NCBI RefSeq assembly: GCF_043557345.1
Contig: NZ_JBIFFV010000007.1
Coordinates: forward strand, 159,491-223,490
DNA length: 64,000 nucleotides
Reading direction: 5' to 3'
Source of the DNA: Sulfitobacter sp043557345
GTDB lineage: Bacteria > Pseudomonadota > Alphaproteobacteria > Rhodobacterales > Rhodobacteraceae
Notes under the pieces: generated by a model
Database searches by the model: none
The model's input: the letters and a program-made list of their open reading frames with translations, nothing else
What the model was told of the DNA's origin: nothing
Program-made: the position numbers and the translations under genes
Shown here: piece after piece, positions 63,285 through 64,000 of the stretch
Position numbering within the stretch: position 1 is the stretch's first letter
Layout: every line of letters begins with the position of its first letter

Positions 63285-64000
63285 GACGGTATCCCCGTTT
63301 GGTGTGCGGAAAAGCAAAGACGCGAAGACGCCTTCTCCACACAGCGTTTATTGTTATCGCGCGCGGATTCCCCCTTGCCGGACAACTCCCTTGGCGCCGC
63401 CCCATAGCGAGGCACCCACAGCCTCGATTTCCCGGGGGCGTTCTAACAAGCCTTAACCTGGGGTCGCTTTCTGCGGCGCAGCAATAACGCCTTTCGATTG
63501 GGCAATTTGAGGTCGAGCTCCTAAAATTTGGGCGCTAAGCGCATGGGGCGGGGCGGCCTGCCCGGTCGTATCACGCGCCCTCGGCAGTTGCGCCCGTGAT
63601 GCAAACACACCAGAGCAAGGCGCGGATCGGATCGGCCTCTGGGCTCGACACGCTGGTCAAGTTGCGCGGGTCCGATATTTTGCGGGTCAATGGGATAAAG
63701 GGCGACCGCGGATCGCCGTGATTGCCGGTGACAGGACCAAACCCCGAACTGAGCCGTAGGCGGGATAGCAGCTTCACCCGGCATGGCGATGGTTTCCAGC
63801 CGCCACAGGGGCGTCTGGGATAAAAACGGAATACGGTAGCGCACGCGGCGCGCGCCAAGACCGTAACTGCCCCAGCAATTGTGAGTGGTGAGTGCCCCCG
63901 GCAAAGACCACTGAACTGCAAGCTGAACTGGCCCCCATTTCGACCGGACACCTTGGACTGACCAAGGAGATGGGGTGGTTGCCGTCCTCCCCAAACGGCA
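63285..64000. other. Right-edge region without an assignable gene
   Basis: About 700 bases upstream of urtA. The first 250 bases (63285-63535) look like ordinary promoter DNA. From 63520 to the edge a minus-strand frame is open without a stop (63521-64000), but its codon use has little GC preference at third positions and it resembles no family that I know. It could be the 3' end of a gene outside the window, a decayed gene, or chance. Confidence 0.4.

Noticed and set aside
63285..63535. Sigma-54 promoter or NtrC sites upstream of urtA
   Set aside because: No GG-N10-GC pair with the right context on the minus strand that I could support by eye.

Overview
The window looks like a chromosomal segment of a Roseobacter-group alphaproteobacterium (Rhodobacteraceae, of the Sulfitobacter/Roseobacter type). 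The evidence is high GC, dense short-spaced or ATGA-overlapping genes, and family-typical proteins: an RpoH-II-like sigma factor, a DUF1467 protein, a CobP-type cobinamide kinase, an FeS-type photolyase, a five-gene urt transporter and a Rhodobacteraceae-type pseudo-rhomboid. I saw no tRNA, rRNA, insertion sequence, prophage or CRISPR array. Almost all of the window is core chromosome. The accessory-looking parts are the restriction-modification pair at 54.06-55.41 kb and perhaps the unassigned right edge.

Layout. 0-5.2 kb: the 5' part of preT (pyrimidine catabolism), a cold-shock protein, and a tesA/ybbA/ybbP-like esterase plus ABC exporter block. 5.2-9.9 kb: gcvT-gcvH-gcvP on the minus strand behind a tandem glycine riboswitch with its own promoter. 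10-16.7 kb: a gamma-glutamylcyclotransferase-like protein, gltX, an 18-repeat MORN protein, a NadE-like protein that has lost its catalytic residues, an SH3/DUF1236-type exported protein and an ABM protein. 16.7-21.6 kb: FeS photolyase plus SDR, then leuA behind a Leu-rich leader peptide, then a VOC protein. 21.7-28.3 kb: the elongasome cluster mreB-mreC-mreD-mrdA-rodA, followed by a hydroxypyruvate reductase. 28.4-34.1 kb: M3 peptidase, a membrane-anchored MoeB/ThiF protein, dut, coaBC and an rpoH2-like sigma factor. 34.2-46.5 kb: cobP and a phosphatase, comM, an esterase, gshB, yraN, rsmI, an LpoA-like lipoprotein, glnD, a CHAP lipoprotein and murJ. 46.5-55.4 kb: pseudo-rhomboid, trpS, HDAC-like hydrolase, nitroreductase, EI24-like protein, DUF1467 protein, mce, a response regulator, a GNAT acetyltransferase, a small membrane protein, hemerythrin, and the MT-A70 methyltransferase/BglII-like nuclease pair. 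55.4-63.3 kb: aspS and urtABCDE. 63.3-64.0 kb: nothing firmly assigned.

How the genes fit together. Cell-wall genes recur (mreBCD, mrdA, rodA, LpoA-like protein, CHAP protein, murJ). Nitrogen genes also recur (preT, the glycine cleavage system, glnD, urtABCDE). The most notable observations are the leuA leader, whose best promoter would start transcription at the leader-peptide ATG; a palindrome inside the promoter of the glycine-riboswitch operon; an intact NadE-like pseudoenzyme; a MORN protein built from a duplicated nine-repeat block; a rhomboid without catalytic residues; and a compact restriction-modification pair.
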